In this document: one piece after another, positions 61,277 to 64,000 of the stretch
How positions within the stretch are numbered: position 1 is the stretch's first letter
How the letters are laid out: the number at the start of each line of letters is the position of its first letter
Origin: Pogonophryne albipinna
Lineage: Eukaryota > Chordata > Actinopteri > Perciformes > Artedidraconidae
Direction: 5' to 3'
NCBI GenBank assembly: GCA_028583405.1
Contig: JAPTMU010000030.1
Span: 256,001 to 320,000 of the forward strand
Length of the DNA: 64,000 bases
Program-made: the position numbers and the translations under genes
Notes under the pieces: generated by a model
The model's input: the letters and a program-made list of their open reading frames with translations, nothing else
The model's database searches: none
What the model was told of the DNA's origin: nothing

Positions 61277-64000
61277 GTCACAAAACACAAATATGGACCA
61301 GAAAATGTTATATATTCCTTTTCCGAGCATTCTTTCTGCGTAAATGTTTCAAGTTTTAGACATAAGATGAATAAGATGGAGAGAAAGGGCTGCAGTAGTA
61401 CTTAGAGAGTACATTTGGCCAGTATGGGGTGCTGAAACTACCCGAATACTCAAACAGCAGGGAGCTGCACAGGTCAGTGCCATCATCTGTCCTCTAAAAA
61501 CAACCAACCTGCAGGGACATCCACCCAGGAAGCCCCGTGCATCATCGGTCATGACCACACCGAAAACAGAAAGAGAAAAACATGCATATATACTGTTTTT
61601 CTTTTTACCCGTCTGGTTAACATCCATCCTCAGACTCCCAAAAGCATTGGTGGCCAGAGGCTCATAAGTTAAGCCTCTCGTAGATCAACCAACTGTTAAA
61701 CAAATCAATTATCTTCATTATATATACACTTCGAGTTCAATGCCCAGTTTTCTTAAAGTAATTGCACGCAACCTATCACAGGATTGACCATATGCTGCGC
61801 AATTACTAGCAATAAACCCCCAAAACAATGACGCATCACCCGTGCTCCAGGTCACATGGTATCTCCCAATAAAGTACGCTGACTGATTTAGCCTCTATTT
61901 AAGAAATGTGTCTTTCCACAGTAACAAAACACACTGCCCTGTTTCCAAAATGATCCCGTTTGATTTCTGTCCTCGTTTCACCGCCTCTTGTTGAACGCCA
62001 CACTGGGTCCTGCCTCACATCGTCTTATTCTGCAGTCTCTTTTGTCATAAGAAATTAAATATTACATAACAAGAGGATGTTGGATATGATTTCCTGATGC
62101 CTATCACAACCCATTTCCATTCTTCTGCCTGCAGAACTCTTTATTGTGACACATGTTTGTTTGGCTGTGTTTAATCCGAGAAGAGGAACAGACTCTACAA
62201 ATAATGGATGCAAACAATGGACTTTTGGCAAGCCACAGTAATCTGATTTGAAATGTATTTCCACTGATTCTCCCACAGCAGTATCGGATGTTTAGTAATG
62301 AAGGGGTTCAATCTTTTTTTATCCTGTCACTGGGTTTGAGTGGTCTATTAAGTTTGCTCCCACTGCTCCAAAACTGATCAAATATTCACCCGTTTTGATT
62401 GATTCCTTGTGGAAGATGTGTGTTAGGACTTGAGATAAAAGTGAAACAAAGAAAAAAGGAAGAATTTGGAGAAACTGCAGGGTGAATGTGAAGTATTAAA
62501 CCTCCAGCTGTTGATAGGAGTTTAGCAGAAATCCCCCCCTTTATTTTCTCCCATAGATCAGGCTAAAAATGCTGCGTCAGTCTCATAATAGCTTTAGCTG
62601 CCTGGCTGGAAAGCATGCACGTCTTACCGATGACTTCATCACACAGCCAAACTCTATTATTCCCCGTTAGAAAAACCCCCAGATCCAAGAGAGGGTGGGG
62701 CGGAGTGCATTTGATCCCTGATTCAGTGTTTTAGGTGTTTAATACTGTAGGAATGTAGAAAGAGGCACAGAGAGGCTGTAAAACCCACTTTCATATTTAA
62801 GGAAAGGTGCCAGAAAAGTGGAGCCTAATTGAACAAGCTGTGCTCACAGGGATAAAATGATTGAATGTCAAATTAAACACTTTGACAACAACCGCATGAG
62901 AGGAGTAAACTCTCACAAGGACAGGAACTCAAAATAAATCGAGTTTAACCTGAAATCCTATTAGCCGTACAGCTGGGGGCGCTACATGCCAGCAGCTATT
63001 GCACACTGCAGTCAAAGAGTAAAGCGTTGTGAGGTGTAATTACGTGAAGTGGTAGGAAACCTGCTCAGTATCAAAAGGATGAGATCCCGCCTGTGGCCAG
63101 GAAGTCTGTTTAATTTCTAGTTGGCGTAAATCTTACTCTTTATTTTGTATGAAACAGCACTCTGCTCTACAGCTTCCACATATCTCACAGACATGTTTGC
63201 CTGCAGAACATGCACCATGAATATCTAAATGCATGTGTGCAAAGAAAGATGCACAAAATATACCAGGCTGAAGAGAAACGGCAGACCAATAATTGAGGTT
63301 AAAATGATGTATCCTTGTTATGGATTTGGCCCTGTAATTTTCTCACGTTGACAGTACAACCAGTTCTTTATAATTCAGTGCACACGGGTCACGGTGATCG
63401 TAATGGCTTCAGAGCAGAGAGGAGAGTCATTATGTTAACTATGACAGGCCGAGACCCTGCAGAGCACCTGACAATTATAGCACAAGGTCTGTCTGTTCGG
63501 CGGGCAAATGAGGTACATTTAAAATTGCCTCAATAATCATTGGATAAGCCTCAGTCAGGCTGCAGGTATTACCTAGTAGGATTTTTTTTTTAAGTATCTA
63601 ATATCAGTTTAAGAACAAGCGCTGCTGTTGATTTGGAGCCCCATGATGTACACCTTAACTCTTGATCTTTCTAATTAATTTATAATGAATGTGATTACTT
63701 TAGGCCCTGTTTTCGTGCATGCACCATGATTTTTGTCCGGTCGGGTCTTGGAAGACCAGAAGTGTGGTTCATAAAAACATTTTCTTACTCAATATCTTAC
63801 CCGAAGCCTAACCCTTTTATTATAATTGTATAATGTTGGAGTTTTTTTGCCGTCCGCGAGGAAAATAAATGGGGCTCAGAATACTGAAATCTGTATTTAA
63901 AAAAAAAAATGTTTTCCTTCTAATTTGTTATTATTTGGTGCAGGCACGAAACATACTACCAATATAAATACATTGCTTCTAAAATCGTTCTGTGTCAGAA

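Larger units (their letters stand above)
58671..64000. other. intergenic stretch, no gene recognised
   Basis: It holds a LINE-like tail at about 59390-59572 (gtatcaataaagtacctctt), a fish repeat around 59690-59770 (cgtttggccactaggaacat), and a minus-strand MITE fragment at 61125-61276. Segments at about 60430-60720 and 62540-62660 look like candidate conserved non-coding DNA, unproven. The minus frame at 59618-60013 overlaps repeat sequence. Confidence 0.45.

Overview
The window reads as teleost fish (probably percomorph) nuclear DNA. The evidence is a vertebrate gene split by GT-AG introns, very long (CA)n/(TG)n tracts, tRNA-derived SINEs with the usual fish tail (ataaaagcgtc), an L2-clade LINE ending in (TTGA)n, and many short DNA transposons. 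There is no bacterial or organellar content.

The only host gene I can support is the 5' part of kiaa1217 (sickle tail, SKT; SRCIN1/p140Cap family). It lies on the minus strand with its first coding exon at 28649-28691 and further exons at 27036-27313, 7437-7620, 2038-2236 and 925-1018. All five join with matching phases and GT-AG borders, and the 282-codon product runs from the initiator Met through the conserved N-terminal region into the AIP3-like domain. The rest of the gene lies beyond position 1. A CCAAT box, GC box and E-box precede exon 1. A possible second, non-coding first exon sits inside the 19.4 kb intron 2, near 24.4-24.65 kb.

The introns (1-28.6 kb) hold nested transposons: a hAT element inside a SINE with a perfect 8-bp target duplication, a hAT relic with a decayed BED finger, twin TTAA-flanked MITEs, a 57-bp minisatellite, a 72-bp minisatellite rich in E-box/CRE motifs, a partial tandem duplication, and six long dinucleotide tracts.

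From 28.7 kb to 64 kb I see no host gene. The region holds a near full-length L2 LINE (about 32.4-37.24 kb) with an SGNH-esterase ORF1 and an endonuclease/reverse transcriptase ORF2 broken by one frameshift. It also holds a 3.8 kb, 67-copy array of the same 57-bp unit found in intron 2, a 39-bp minisatellite, a Harbinger-type MITE with an internal 10-bp minisatellite, and a solo LTR carrying a perfect 73-bp inverted repeat.

The most unusual theme is that the 57-bp satellite is the amplified left end of a dispersed MITE family. It has expanded at two loci 25 kb apart, and a short copy at a third locus is interrupted by the solo LTR. Because 57 is divisible by 3, the arrays produce long, almost certainly spurious open frames on both strands.
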